Source: Candidatus Saccharimonadota bacterium (lineage in GTDB: Bacteria; Patescibacteriota; Saccharimonadia; Saccharimonadales; UBA4665). From it: DNA of 49,569 nucleotides. Shown one piece after another: positions 40,987-49,258 of this stretch. The translations under genes and the position numbers were made by a program. Position 1 is the stretch's first letter, and the number at the start of each line of letters is the position of its first letter. Under the pieces are notes generated by a model that was not told where the DNA came from, made no database searches, and saw nothing but the letters and a program-made list of their open reading frames with translations. The stretch spans positions 1-49,569 of the forward strand of contig JARIHD010000026.1 of NCBI GenBank assembly GCA_029288425.1. The letters are read 5' to 3'.

Positions 40987-42116
40987 GATATGCGTGACGA
41001 ACGGGCAAGTGCATACGAAGGGCGGCTAAAATCGCTAAAGTAGCGTTTTTGCCGGTGTATCAGCGGTGTACGCGAAACGAACGGTTTGGCAGGTTGCTGC
41101 TTCGTGGAGGTTGCTGGCGCCAACATAGACTGGAGCGCTCCAACCGTGGTGTTCTGTATTTTGGCACCCGTAGAGGCTGTTTCGGTCTGAAGGGTGCCAG
41201 GAACGGCCTTGACTTCGGAGGTTTGTATAGGAGTGATGGACCGGTGAGCGGCTTTTTGCTGCCGCGCCAACTGCGCCCGAGTAAACTTTGCCAGCCTGTC
41301 TGCCTGCACATCGGCGTCTTTTTGAAGGAGCTCGATGATTTTTCGCGGCCGCCGCTTGCGCGGTTGCATGATCCAGATAATGCCTACGCTCACTTCGTAC
41401 ATCAGAATGATGGGGCCACTGAGCATGAGCTGATTTTGGATGTCGGGCGTGGGGCTGACGACGGCGCCGGCAATAACTGCTCCCAAAATAATCCACCGTT
41501 GCTGCCTGAAGAGTGTACGGGGATTAAGCGGCTTGATACGGTTGATAAGCAACAATACCAGGGGTAACTGAAATAACAAGGCTGCTCCTAATAGATATAC
41601 GAGTACGAAATTTATGTAAGACTGAATAGTGATGAGCGCCTTGATCTGTTCCGTTGAAAAACTGGTCAGCAAAAAACGCATTGCCGCTGGCAGCCCGACA
41701 AAGTATCCAAAGGCTATGCCACTCGCTGCCAGCAAGGTAGACGCTAGCGTGGTGAATCGTAAGAAGCGTTTGGTTTCGTGCCTGATAATCGGGTGAATAT
41801 ACATGAACACCTGATGCACGATAACAGGAATACCGGCTGCTACGCCCGCATACAAACATAGCTTGAATTGAAAATCGAAACCGCCGCCAGGAGTGGTAAA
41901 GATGAATTGCTGGCCATGCGCCGGCGCAAGCAGCCACCGTGTTAATGTATCGGTCGCGGCAAGAGCTGCTGCCCCAAAAATACCCACCACAAACAGGACA
42001 TAAAACAATCGTTTACGCAGTTCCTGAATATGGGCCGACAGCGGTATTTTTTCCGGCTGTTTAGGAGGCGTTTTTCGCTTCAGTCTTTTCGTTGGCTTGT
42101 TTCTGGTGTGTCTCAT
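40983..42116 (-). CDS. tatC: Sec-independent translocase TatC with long C-terminal tail
   Basis: 377 aa from the ATG at 42116, with GGAGGG immediately upstream; longer starts would read through tatA. The conserved IQELRKRL segment is near residue 30-37, followed by six spans (to ~255). After them comes a ~120-residue cytoplasmic tail rich in Lys, Gln, Ala, Thr, absent from ordinary TatC (~250 aa). TatC binds twin-arginine signals and with TatA exports folded proteins. Its start lies 56 bp inside tatA, in another frame. Confidence 0.93.
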   Translation of the reverse strand: MRHTRNKPTKRLKRKTPPKQPEKIPLSAHIQELRKRLFYVLFVVGIFGAAALAATDTLTRWLLAPAHGQQFIFTTPGGGFDFQFKLCLYAGVAAGIPVIVHQVFMYIHPIIRHETKRFLRFTTLASTLLAASGIAFGYFVGLPAAMRFLLTSFSTEQIKALITIQSYINFVLVYLLGAALLFQLPLVLLLINRIKPLNPRTLFRQQRWIILGAVIAGAVVSPTPDIQNQLMLSGPIILMYEVSVGIIWIMQPRKRRPRKIIELLQKDADVQADRLAKFTRAQLARQQKAAHRSITPIQTSEVKAVPGTLQTETASTGAKIQNTTVGALQSMLAPATSTKQQPAKPFVSRTPLIHRQKRYFSDFSRPSYALARSSRIS

Positions 42117-42273
42117 TGCCCTCCAGACCCTTTCGAAGTTCGCGCGCCGAAGAACCCAAACTTTTCGCCAACTCCGGCAACTTGCGGCCACCAAAAAGCA
42201 GCAACGCAATCAGCAAGATTAGCAATAATTCCCAACCGCCGAGGTTTAAAAAGCCAAAATGGTCAAATACCAT
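42061..42273 (-). CDS. tatA: Sec-independent translocase subunit TatA
   Basis: 70 aa. Short N-terminal span (~12-26), then the FGGRKLPELAKSLG hinge and amphipathic helix, then a charged tail, all typical of TatA/E. GAGAGGG precedes the ATG. Overlaps tatC by 56 bp. Confidence 0.93.
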   Translation of the reverse strand: MVFDHFGFLNLGGWELLLILLIALLLFGGRKLPELAKSLGSSARELRKGLEGNETHQKQANEKTEAKNAS

Positions 42274-42358
42274 AATACCCTCTCTTTTTTAATTTGATCG
42301 ATCGGTCATCTGCTATAATAATACCATAAGCAAAAAGAGTTTATAGATACCAAAAAAT

Positions 42359-42649
42359 ATGAAATACATGGTTTTTGCGGTTGCCTACGGGGAAGGTGGT
42401 TATGGGGCTTGCGGATATCCCGAACAGGGCCAGGCGGGTGTAACCTGTCCCGGGCGGGCGCCGGAAGAGCGGTCCTGGCTGGCTAATACCGGTATCGATC
42501 TGCTAATTATCGCCACCATCGCATGCCTGTTAATTTTTGCCGGGCTGCTGGTACGCTTTTGGCGTCGCAAGCCGAATAAAAAACTAGACCAGCGCGCCGC
42601 TAGCCAAGCGGTTGGCAAACCAAAGCAGGGCAAGACTGGCAAAAAGTAG
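42359..42649 (+). CDS. Small surface protein with LANTG sortase sorting signal
   Basis: 96 aa. A Gly/Tyr/Cys-rich N-terminal part (GEGGYGACGYPEQG, cysteines 18 and 30) is followed by LANTG at 41-45, a hydrophobic span (~47-66) and a basic tail beginning RFWRRKPNKK: the three parts of a cell-wall sorting signal. LAxTG is the form recognised by class E sortases, and such a sortase gene lies 38 bp beyond on the other strand. The N-terminus lacks a strong signal peptide, only a short hydrophobic MVFAVAYG, which is odd. The tail after the span is unusually long (~30 residues). Confidence 0.7.
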   Translation: MKYMVFAVAYGEGGYGACGYPEQGQAGVTCPGRAPEERSWLANTGIDLLIIATIACLLIFAGLLVRFWRRKPNKKLDQRAASQAVGKPKQGKTGKK

Positions 42650-42694
42650 TCCGACCAGTATATAAAAACGAATTTTATCGGATTTGTTATTCAT
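42584..42694 (-). CDS. Possible 36-aa single-span protein overlapping the sortase gene end
   Basis: An ATG at 42694 lies inside the last codons of the sortase gene and opens a 36-codon frame: polar start MNNKSDKIRF, hydrophobic YILVGLLFASLALLWFA, short end. The overlap suggests translational coupling. It also overlaps the 3' end of the LANTG gene on the other strand by 66 bp, so it may be chance. Confidence 0.33.
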   Translation of the reverse strand: MNNKSDKIRFYILVGLLFASLALLWFANRLASGALV

Positions 42695-43265
42695 GAGAAC
42701 CCTCTATCTCGGGTTTTGCCACGACGACTAGTCGGTCTTTGGGCAGCCAGAGTGGCGTGCAGGTGTAGATAGTGAGTCGTGGTTCGGTACTAGACGATTC
42801 AACGGTGCCGTCGCTGGCGGCAACTGTTCCTATACTACTTACTTTATAGTGGTAGGATTTGCCCTTCCAGATGATTCCGACCGAGTCGCCTGGTCGCACT
42901 TTATGTAGGTGATAGAGCGCCCCGCGCGGATTACTGTAAGTAAAGCGATGGCCTACAATAACGGTGTTGCTATTTTTATCGGGCGCGCTGGAGGCTGGCC
43001 TGTGCCATAGCCCTTTTGAGAGCGTGCTAGTGTTATCGCCTTCATACATTTGCTGGTCAAGACCGAGGGCAGGGACGATGAGCCGGTTTTCGGTAACGGA
43101 CACGGCAGGGCTGTTTGAATGAAGCCTTTGTTCGAGCCGGGCGGGTGTATTGACCTGTTTTTGCCGTGCATATAATAGTTCGGGCATTATAGGCGCGAGC
43201 AAAATATAGCCATTGACGACAATTATGGCTATGAGCAATAACGAATTAACACGTGATAGCTTCAC
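42687..43265 (-). CDS. Class D/E-type sortase transpeptidase
   Basis: 192 aa from a GTG. One N-terminal span (~7-27) anchors it. The catalytic triad is visible: His106 in VIVGHRFTY, Cys169 in LTIYTCTPLW, Arg178 in PKDRLVVVA. The IPALGLDQ and SKGLWHRPAS segments are typical of class D/E sortases. It cleaves a C-terminal motif and joins the protein to the cell wall. The adjacent LANTG protein is its likely substrate, and the protein at 20696 a second candidate. Confidence 0.93.
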   Translation of the reverse strand: MKLSRVNSLLLIAIIVVNGYILLAPIMPELLYARQKQVNTPARLEQRLHSNSPAVSVTENRLIVPALGLDQQMYEGDNTSTLSKGLWHRPASSAPDKNSNTVIVGHRFTYSNPRGALYHLHKVRPGDSVGIIWKGKSYHYKVSSIGTVAASDGTVESSSTEPRLTIYTCTPLWLPKDRLVVVAKPEIEGSHE

Positions 43266-43297
43266 GCTTTTAACTGTACTTTATAGGCGCAGACTTT

Positions 43298-43819
43298 TTA
43301 AGCTGCGTTTGCGCCGTTGTGTGTAAAGTAATTGATTTCGTTGACGATGTCGAGCAGGGCTTGGGCGCGGGCTTTGTCGTCACCGATTTTTTGGGCCGCT
43401 TCGTAGGCTTTTGAAATGAGTTCGTGATTGTCGGAAGCCTGAATCATCATCATGGTGGTGCGGAATTCGTCTTCCGGAGCCTGTTCGAGGTGATCGACGA
43501 GCGGCGTTAGCTGCTGCAGGGCCTGTTGCTTAATATCGAGCAGTTTGTCGGTATCTGCCGGACCACTGACGGCAGGTGCGGCTACAGGGGCCGCTGCCGG
43601 TTCACCGACAGTAGTATCGTCACTGGCTGCCGGTGCAGCAACCGGATCCGGCTGCGTTACGGTTGGCCCGGTGGCAACGGGCGTGTCTTCTATGTAGTCA
43701 CCTGCTGTGTCTGGAACTTGCGGAGCTGTTACGCTCGCGTCATCCCCTGTTAGTGCGCCATCCGGACTTGGGGCCGGCAGCGTGCTTTCCTGATGTTGTT
43801 GGTTGTCGTGCCCAAACAT
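43298..43819 (-). CDS. Uncharacterised acidic protein with Pro/Ala-rich N-terminus
   Basis: 173 aa, no span. Residues ~1-90 are Pro/Ala/Thr/Asp-rich and probably disordered. Residues ~90-170 form a helical domain (KLLDIKQQALQQLTPLVDHL, EFRTTMMMIQASD, ARAQALLDIVNEINYF). It resembles small conserved proteins of Patescibacteria with no assigned role. GGGGGA precedes the ATG. The gene is divergent from the isomerase operon, with only 39 bp between. Confidence 0.72.
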   Translation of the reverse strand: MFGHDNQQHQESTLPAPSPDGALTGDDASVTAPQVPDTAGDYIEDTPVATGPTVTQPDPVAAPAASDDTTVGEPAAAPVAAPAVSGPADTDKLLDIKQQALQQLTPLVDHLEQAPEDEFRTTMMMIQASDNHELISKAYEAAQKIGDDKARAQALLDIVNEINYFTHNGANAA

Positions 43820-43858
43820 TACATTCCCCCTTAAAAGTGTTTACGTTTATAATACTAC

Positions 43859-44926
43859 ATGACGCAACTAGCGAAAAGGAGTTTACGGCCAATGCTTGAC
43901 GATCTGAAATTAATACACCAGCGTGACGCTGAAGACGCGCTGGGGATCGCCGAAAAACAGAGTGGGCAGCTGCTGCATGCATTTGAAGTGCAGGGAAATG
44001 TTTCATTCGAGAATGTATATAACGTGGTATATGCCGGGATGGGCGGATCGGCTTTAGCGGCTGATTTGATTGCCACCTGGCCAGGGATCGCCGTACCGTT
44101 TCAGGTAGTCCGCGATTATGAATTGCCGCCGTATGTTGATGGCGACACATTGGTTATTGTGGCCAGTTATTCTGGTAATACCGAGGAAACGCTGAGTGCA
44201 CTCGAAGCGGCCGAAACGGCTGGCGCGCAGATAGCGGTGATTGCAGGCGGTGGAAAATTGCACGATCACGCTGTGGAAAAAGGGTACCCGCTGCTCGTGC
44301 TGCCTAAAGCGGCGCAGCCCCGGTATGCGATGCTGTACAATTTCCGGGCGCTTTTGGACGTGCTGGTACTTGCCGGGTTGCTGGATGCATCCAAGATTAT
44401 CCCAGCATTAGAACAAGCTGCAGCAAAACTAGCCGAATCGGCTGCCGCCTGGCGCCCCGATGTGCCTACGAGTCAAAATCCGGCCAAACAATTGGCACAG
44501 GAATTAATCGGCAAATCAGTTGTCGTGTACGGCGGCCCAAAAATGTACCCGGCCGCCTGGAAATGGAAAATCGGCTGCAACGAAAACGCCAAGCATGTTG
44601 CCTGGGCGGGACGGTATCCGGAATTTAATCACAATGAATTTTTGGGCTGGAGCAAGCAGCCGACAGATAAACCGTATGCCGTGATTGATTTGCGGAGCGA
44701 CCTGGAGCATCCCCGTGTGCAAAAACGGTTTGAGGTTTCGGCGCGGCTGCTTTCGGGCATGCGCCCTGAACCGTACGTCGTGCAGGCCGAAGGCGACACT
44801 ATTTTGGAACAGCTGCTTTGGACTATGGTATTCGGCGATTTCGTAACCATCTACCTGGGCATTTTGAACGGACTGAACCCTGCGCCGGTAGAATTGATCG
44901 AGACATTTAAAAAGGAACTGAATTAG
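43859..44926 (+). CDS. Bifunctional phosphoglucose/phosphomannose isomerase
   Basis: 355 aa. Tandem SIS domains: AGMGGSALAADL (~60-71) and ASYSGNTEETLSALE (~102-116) in the first, with the C-terminal PGI_C part containing NHNEFLGW (~257-264) that carries family catalytic residues. It interconverts glucose-6-P or mannose-6-P with fructose-6-P. TATAAT ends 5 nt before the ATG, so it is leaderless. The stop overlaps the GTG of the next gene (TAGTGA). Confidence 0.9.
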   Translation: MTQLAKRSLRPMLDDLKLIHQRDAEDALGIAEKQSGQLLHAFEVQGNVSFENVYNVVYAGMGGSALAADLIATWPGIAVPFQVVRDYELPPYVDGDTLVIVASYSGNTEETLSALEAAETAGAQIAVIAGGGKLHDHAVEKGYPLLVLPKAAQPRYAMLYNFRALLDVLVLAGLLDASKIIPALEQAAAKLAESAAAWRPDVPTSQNPAKQLAQELIGKSVVVYGGPKMYPAAWKWKIGCNENAKHVAWAGRYPEFNHNEFLGWSKQPTDKPYAVIDLRSDLEHPRVQKRFEVSARLLSGMRPEPYVVQAEGDTILEQLLWTMVFGDFVTIYLGILNGLNPAPVELIETFKKELN

Positions 44927-45387
44927 TGAGTGAGCAGCAATTGCCTGTTTTTGACAAAAGTAACTTTAGTACCGCCGCGTACGTGCGCCGTGTGGAAAAG
45001 CCATGGGGCTACGAGCTGCACTGGGTTCCGGAAGATGCACCATATATGGGCAAATTGATCCACGTGAACGCCGGCGCGCGACTAAGCATGCAGGTCCACG
45101 ACGAAAAAAAGGAGAGTTGGTTTATCATGAACGGCCGCGGTGCGGTAATTTGGGAAGACGCCGAGGGTAATGTGACCGAAACCGAACTAAAGCCGGGTGT
45201 AGGCTATACGACGCAGATCGGGCAGCGCCACCGCCTGAAAGGTATAACTGACTGCGACATTATAGAAGTTTCGACCCCCGAAGCCGGCACGACCTGGCGT
45301 TTGGAGGACGATTACGCCCGTACCCACCAAACGCCCGAAGAACGTGATGCCGAATACGCCAAAAACGCCCGCATAGAAACGAATTAG
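44926..45387 (+). CDS. Cupin, mannose-6-phosphate isomerase type II-like
   Basis: 153 aa starting at a GTG that shares one base with the previous stop. VEKPWGYELHWV, KLIHVNAGARLSMQVHDEKKESWFIMNGRG (metal-binding His/Glu of a cupin) and GQRHRLKG are the pattern of the C-terminal domain of GMP/PMI-II enzymes. Coupling to the isomerase gene points to sugar-phosphate or mannose metabolism. The stand-alone form may act on mannose-6-P or a nucleotide-sugar precursor. Confidence 0.82.
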   Translation: MSEQQLPVFDKSNFSTAAYVRRVEKPWGYELHWVPEDAPYMGKLIHVNAGARLSMQVHDEKKESWFIMNGRGAVIWEDAEGNVTETELKPGVGYTTQIGQRHRLKGITDCDIIEVSTPEAGTTWRLEDDYARTHQTPEERDAEYAKNARIETN

Positions 45388-45398
45388 GAGAAGGCACA

Positions 45399-46013
45399 AT
45401 GCGTGAACGTGTCGTATTGATTCCTGGATACGGATCGGCCTTGGATGAGCCTGTGTATGACCCGCTCTTTGAGTTCGCAGAACAGAACTACCATGATATT
45501 GCGGGGGTTGATGTTCCTTGGGCGCAGGGTACGATCAATGATTGGTTCGAGGCGGTGCTTGAACAGATGCCCCAGGGCAAAAGCGATGTTATCGCATATT
45601 CCTGCGGTGCGCTTTTGGCCCTACGACTGGGCAGTGATGAGCAAGCTAAAGATATACGATTCGACAAGGCCTTTCTGCTCTCGACTTCTTGCTGGGGAGG
45701 CAATGAAAAGAGCATGGAAATAGCTACCGTCGATTCGGTACCATTATTTAATCCTGAGCAGACTGCCGCCTTTATTGACTCGCCGGTCGGGTATTGGGCA
45801 CGGATGTTTAGGGCGCAGAAAACGCACATCTTTTACGGAGAGAATGAAGTGTGGGAGATGGTTCGTCGCAGTCAGGACGTGCATCATTTAATTGGAGAGC
45901 GTGCCACGCTGCATGCCATTCCCCATGCCAGGCATGCCGATATGTTGCGAAGGCCTGCATTAACTGCTCTTCAGCAATATTACGATACAGGGCTAACCTC
46001 TGAGACTATCTAA
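45399..46013 (+). CDS. Alpha/beta-hydrolase-like protein
   Basis: 204 aa. VVLIPGYGS (~5-13) as oxyanion region, AYSCGALLAL (66-75) as the nucleophile elbow with Ser68, and PHARHADML near 174-182 offering the His. This fits a small serine hydrolase (RBBP9/YdeN-like or a thioesterase). GGAGAAGG lies 5 nt before the ATG; third gene of the operon. Overlaps the convergent gene by 4 bp. Confidence 0.72.
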   Translation: MRERVVLIPGYGSALDEPVYDPLFEFAEQNYHDIAGVDVPWAQGTINDWFEAVLEQMPQGKSDVIAYSCGALLALRLGSDEQAKDIRFDKAFLLSTSCWGGNEKSMEIATVDSVPLFNPEQTAAFIDSPVGYWARMFRAQKTHIFYGENEVWEMVRRSQDVHHLIGERATLHAIPHARHADMLRRPALTALQQYYDTGLTSETI

Positions 46014-46699
46014 TCTTTGACCGGCCGGATACCGTCAAAGGCTGGGTGATCAAAGTTATTCTGTAGAAGTTCGTCCAGCCATGCTGGTGTGCTTGGATCT
46101 GGCCGCTTGCGTGCTTGTTCTACAATCTTTTCAATCTGGATGGTGATGAATTCTTCCCATGGCTTATGAATGGTTACGCGATGATCTGTTCCGTACGCAA
46201 CAAGATGGGCTTTGATGAGCCCGGCGCGGTCTTTGAATCGTCCCCCGTTGTTCTTGCTGGCGATGAGATGACCAACCGATGGCATCGCAATACCACCCCA
46301 TTCCCGTCGATCGCTAATCATTCCTTGATAGCTATCGTAAAGCGCTACTTCGGTGGCAAATTGTGCCGCTGCCCGCCCGCGCATAAGGGTAATGGGTAGG
46401 GGCGCCTCTTTTGGTTGTTTTATGACAACTTCATCGATGAATGGTTTGCGTATACGTTGTCTCCAGCCGCGAACCAATTTTTCTTCTTGTATCAAAATGA
46501 TATCTATATCAAATCCGATGTCTTGTCCTTGAAGCGGGGGAATATAGGTATCGAGGTTGTGCAGAGCCAGGGCACCACCACCTACGACGATGGCGTTTTC
46601 CGGAGTTAAGCCATAATAGTCGGCGGCTTCAAGGACACGTAGCTGACGCTGCATAAAGTTTTCTCGCTCTTCAGGTGAAAGTAATTGCTCGACGCTCAT
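46010..46699 (-). CDS. Nucleotidyltransferase-fold protein
   Basis: 229 aa. Residues ~36-70, AIVVGGGALALHNLDTYIPP..DIGFDIDIILI, follow the GG...D.D pattern of the nucleotidyltransferase superfamily (AbiEii/MNT-like). A second Asp-rich site is not clear. It might be a sugar or tRNA-type NTase, or the toxin of an orphan system; no partner antitoxin gene is adjacent. The rest is helical. Confidence 0.6.
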   Translation of the reverse strand: MSVEQLLSPEERENFMQRQLRVLEAADYYGLTPENAIVVGGGALALHNLDTYIPPLQGQDIGFDIDIILIQEEKLVRGWRQRIRKPFIDEVVIKQPKEAPLPITLMRGRAAAQFATEVALYDSYQGMISDRREWGGIAMPSVGHLIASKNNGGRFKDRAGLIKAHLVAYGTDHRVTIHKPWEEFITIQIEKIVEQARKRPDPSTPAWLDELLQNNFDHPAFDGIRPVKD

Positions 46700-46801
46700 A
46701 AGAAATGACTACTATACTATTATAATTGACATATAGCAATGCCGACCGGGTTGCCGGTTCTTCAGCAATATTGCAGTACAGAGGTGTTATTATAGGAATA
46801 T

Positions 46802-47464
46802 ATGCGGATTTTGGTTGTAGAAGACGAAGTAAAAATTGCCAAGAGTTTGGAAAAAGGACTAGTGAGTGAAGGCTACGTGGTGGATGTCGCCTTTGACGGC
46901 GATATGGCAGAAACGCTGGCCGCTGCCAATAGTTATGACCTGGTGCTGCTGGACTGGATGATTCCTGGCAAGCACGACGGACCGGGGTTGGTCCAACTGT
47001 GGCGGGATAATGGCGAAGAAGCACCGATCCTGATGCTGACTGCGCGCACCACCATCGGCGATCGCGTGGAGGGCCTGGACGCCGGGGCCGACGATTATCT
47101 GGCCAAGCCGTTTTCTTTTGACGAATTACTGGCGCGCGTGCGGGCGCTGCTGCGCCGCCCCAAAGGTCACGGCAGCAACACGCTGGCAAGCGGTGCTTTA
47201 CAGCTGGACGTCGTGGCCAAAACAGTGCAAGTCGATGACAAGCCCGTGCATCTTACCGCAAAAGAATTTCAGCTGGTAGAATACCTGCTGCGCCACAAGG
47301 GCGAAGTAGTTAGTAAAGACCAGCTACTCGATCATGTATGGGAAGACGAAGACCGTGTGCAGCACAACACCGTCGAGACATTTATCGCAAATGTGCGCAA
47401 AAAGATTGGTTCCGGCGACAGCATAATCCAGACGGTGCGCGGGTATGGCTACAAGGTGGTCTGA
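46802..47464 (+). CDS. OmpR/PhoB-family response regulator
   Basis: 220 aa. Receiver domain (~1-115): acidic pair E7/D8, phospho-acceptor Asp51 in LVLLDWMIPG, Lys in DDYLAKPFS. C-terminal winged helix (~125-220) with LTAKEFQLVEYLL and VRGYGYKVV. A TATTAT box with TGT before it ends 8 nt upstream of the ATG, so the leader is 1-2 nt. It is followed by its kinase after 10 bp. Confidence 0.95.
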   Translation: MRILVVEDEVKIAKSLEKGLVSEGYVVDVAFDGDMAETLAAANSYDLVLLDWMIPGKHDGPGLVQLWRDNGEEAPILMLTARTTIGDRVEGLDAGADDYLAKPFSFDELLARVRALLRRPKGHGSNTLASGALQLDVVAKTVQVDDKPVHLTAKEFQLVEYLLRHKGEVVSKDQLLDHVWEDEDRVQHNTVETFIANVRKKIGSGDSIIQTVRGYGYKVV

Positions 47465-47474
47465 CCGGCTGAAT

Positions 47475-48503
47475 ATGTTCCGGTCGGCGCGGTTGCAGCT
47501 GACGCTGTTTTATCTGGCGATTATCGCCATGCTGAATCTTTTGGTTACTTTAAGTGTTCGGGTGTATGCCGAACAGGAATTTTTGCGCTCCAATAATGCG
47601 CAGCGCAGCGAAGTGCGTGAATGGGTGGTGCGGTTTTTTGATACTCCGGTGCCACGTTCGGATGTGGCCATCCAGAATATTCAGGATGAACAAGCCCAGA
47701 TCGTGCGCCAACACCTGAATGAAGGACTGTTTGTGATAAATATGTGCGCGCTGTTTTTGGGTGGCGCCTTGAGCTACTGGTTTGCCGGACGCACGCTGCG
47801 GCCGATCCAGGAAGCGCATGAATCCCAGGCTCGCTTTACTGCCGACGCCAGTCACGAGCTACGCACTCCGCTGGCCAACATGCGCCTGGAAAACGAAGTC
47901 TTTCTGCGTCAAAAACATTTTACCGAAGAAGAGGGGCGGGAGCAGCTGGCCAGTAACCTCGAAGAAATCCAACGCCTCGAGCGCCTGTCCAACAACCTCT
48001 TGTTATTACACCAGTATGGCCAGACTGCCTTGGTCCGGACTTCGGTGCAGGTAAAGCGGATTGTCGACGACGCCGTTCATCAGATTACGCCGACTGCGAC
48101 GGCAAAAAACGTGACGGTCAGTACCGATCTCGCAGACAAGAGCGTGCTGGTGCACCGCGAAAGCATGGTGCAGGTCATGGATATTTTGCTGGATAACGCC
48201 TTGAAATATGGAGCGAAGGGCGGGGAGGTGCTGGTAAAGGGCTACGAAAAATCCGGTCGGTATTACCTGTCGGTCCAAGATAAGGGCCCTGGGCTGGCAG
48301 CGGGCGACATTCCTCATTTGTTCGACCGTCTGTACCGAGGGGACAAGGCGCGTTCGACGCACGTTCCCGGATACGGTCTGGGTCTGGCGCTGGCCAAAGA
48401 AATTGCCCAGGCTAACCAAACAACCATTACAGCCCGCAATAATCCGCACGGCGGTGCTTGTTTTGAGATCTGCATGGAAACCGCACCGCGCAAGGCTCCA
48501 TGA
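47475..48503 (+). CDS. Sensor histidine kinase
   Basis: 342 aa from the ATG at 47475; an earlier ATG at 47445 would overlap the regulator gene. Two spans (~8-28, ~87-105) flank a short external loop. The HAMP is very short. HisKA motif DASHELRTPLANM (His127), N box LDNALKYG, G boxes DKGPGL and GYGLGLALAKE follow. Pairs with the preceding response regulator. The signal sensed is unknown. Confidence 0.94.
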   Translation: MFRSARLQLTLFYLAIIAMLNLLVTLSVRVYAEQEFLRSNNAQRSEVREWVVRFFDTPVPRSDVAIQNIQDEQAQIVRQHLNEGLFVINMCALFLGGALSYWFAGRTLRPIQEAHESQARFTADASHELRTPLANMRLENEVFLRQKHFTEEEGREQLASNLEEIQRLERLSNNLLLLHQYGQTALVRTSVQVKRIVDDAVHQITPTATAKNVTVSTDLADKSVLVHRESMVQVMDILLDNALKYGAKGGEVLVKGYEKSGRYYLSVQDKGPGLAAGDIPHLFDRLYRGDKARSTHVPGYGLGLALAKEIAQANQTTITARNNPHGGACFEICMETAPRKAP

Positions 48504-48548
48504 CCGTAGTCTATCCGGGCCTAAAAGGGAAATTGATATAATAAGCCC

Positions 48549-49232
48549 ATGGCGAAACGTTTTATTTCTGCCCGCGTCAAACTGGGCATAGCTCTGGCAG
48601 GCGCAAGTGTGGCCGGCATCGGCCTGTATTTTTCCAGAAACTGGGGTGCATACGATGGTGATTTTGCCTACATGATTTGGAACTTGTTTTTGGCATGGGC
48701 GGCGCTGTTTATCACCCTATGGCTGGAATATGTGATTCACCGCAATTTATGGTCGAGTTGGTATGCGCTGGCTGTGACATTCCTTTGGATGCTGTTTTTA
48801 CCCAACACGTACTATTTGATCACTGATTTTATTCACATCGAGGAACTGCGTCCGGCCGATATGCTGCACGGGGTATTTATGCTGACGTCATTCATCTTTA
48901 CTGGCGTTATTTTGGGATTTATTAGCACGTTTATCGTACATTACGAGCTTAAAAAGCGGCTGGGGGTGCGTCCGGCCGCTACCCTGATCGGTGTGGTGCT
49001 GTTGATATGCAGTTTTGCAATGTATATCGGGCGCGAGCTGCGCTGGAATTCATGGGATGTGCTGACCAATCCGGCGTCGCTGCTGTTTGACGTAACCGAT
49101 CGGCTGCTGAATGCGCACGAACATCCGCATATGTTCACGGCGGTCGCTAGTTTCTTTATGTTGATTACGGCAATGTATGGCGTGTTGTGGTGGCTCGTGC
49201 GCGCCGCACGCAGCCTGCCCGCCGACAAATAG
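48549..49232 (+). CDS. DUF1361 membrane protein
   Basis: 227 aa with six to seven spans. WNLFLAWAALFITLWL and WMLFLPNTYYLITDFIHI are the DUF1361 hallmarks. Function is unknown in the family. TATAAT (48537-48542) ends 6 nt before the ATG, with no SD: a clean leaderless start. Confidence 0.85.
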   Translation: MAKRFISARVKLGIALAGASVAGIGLYFSRNWGAYDGDFAYMIWNLFLAWAALFITLWLEYVIHRNLWSSWYALAVTFLWMLFLPNTYYLITDFIHIEELRPADMLHGVFMLTSFIFTGVILGFISTFIVHYELKKRLGVRPAATLIGVVLLICSFAMYIGRELRWNSWDVLTNPASLLFDVTDRLLNAHEHPHMFTAVASFFMLITAMYGVLWWLVRAARSLPADK

Positions 49233-49258
49233 CTGCCGTATCTGTTATAATAGCTGGC

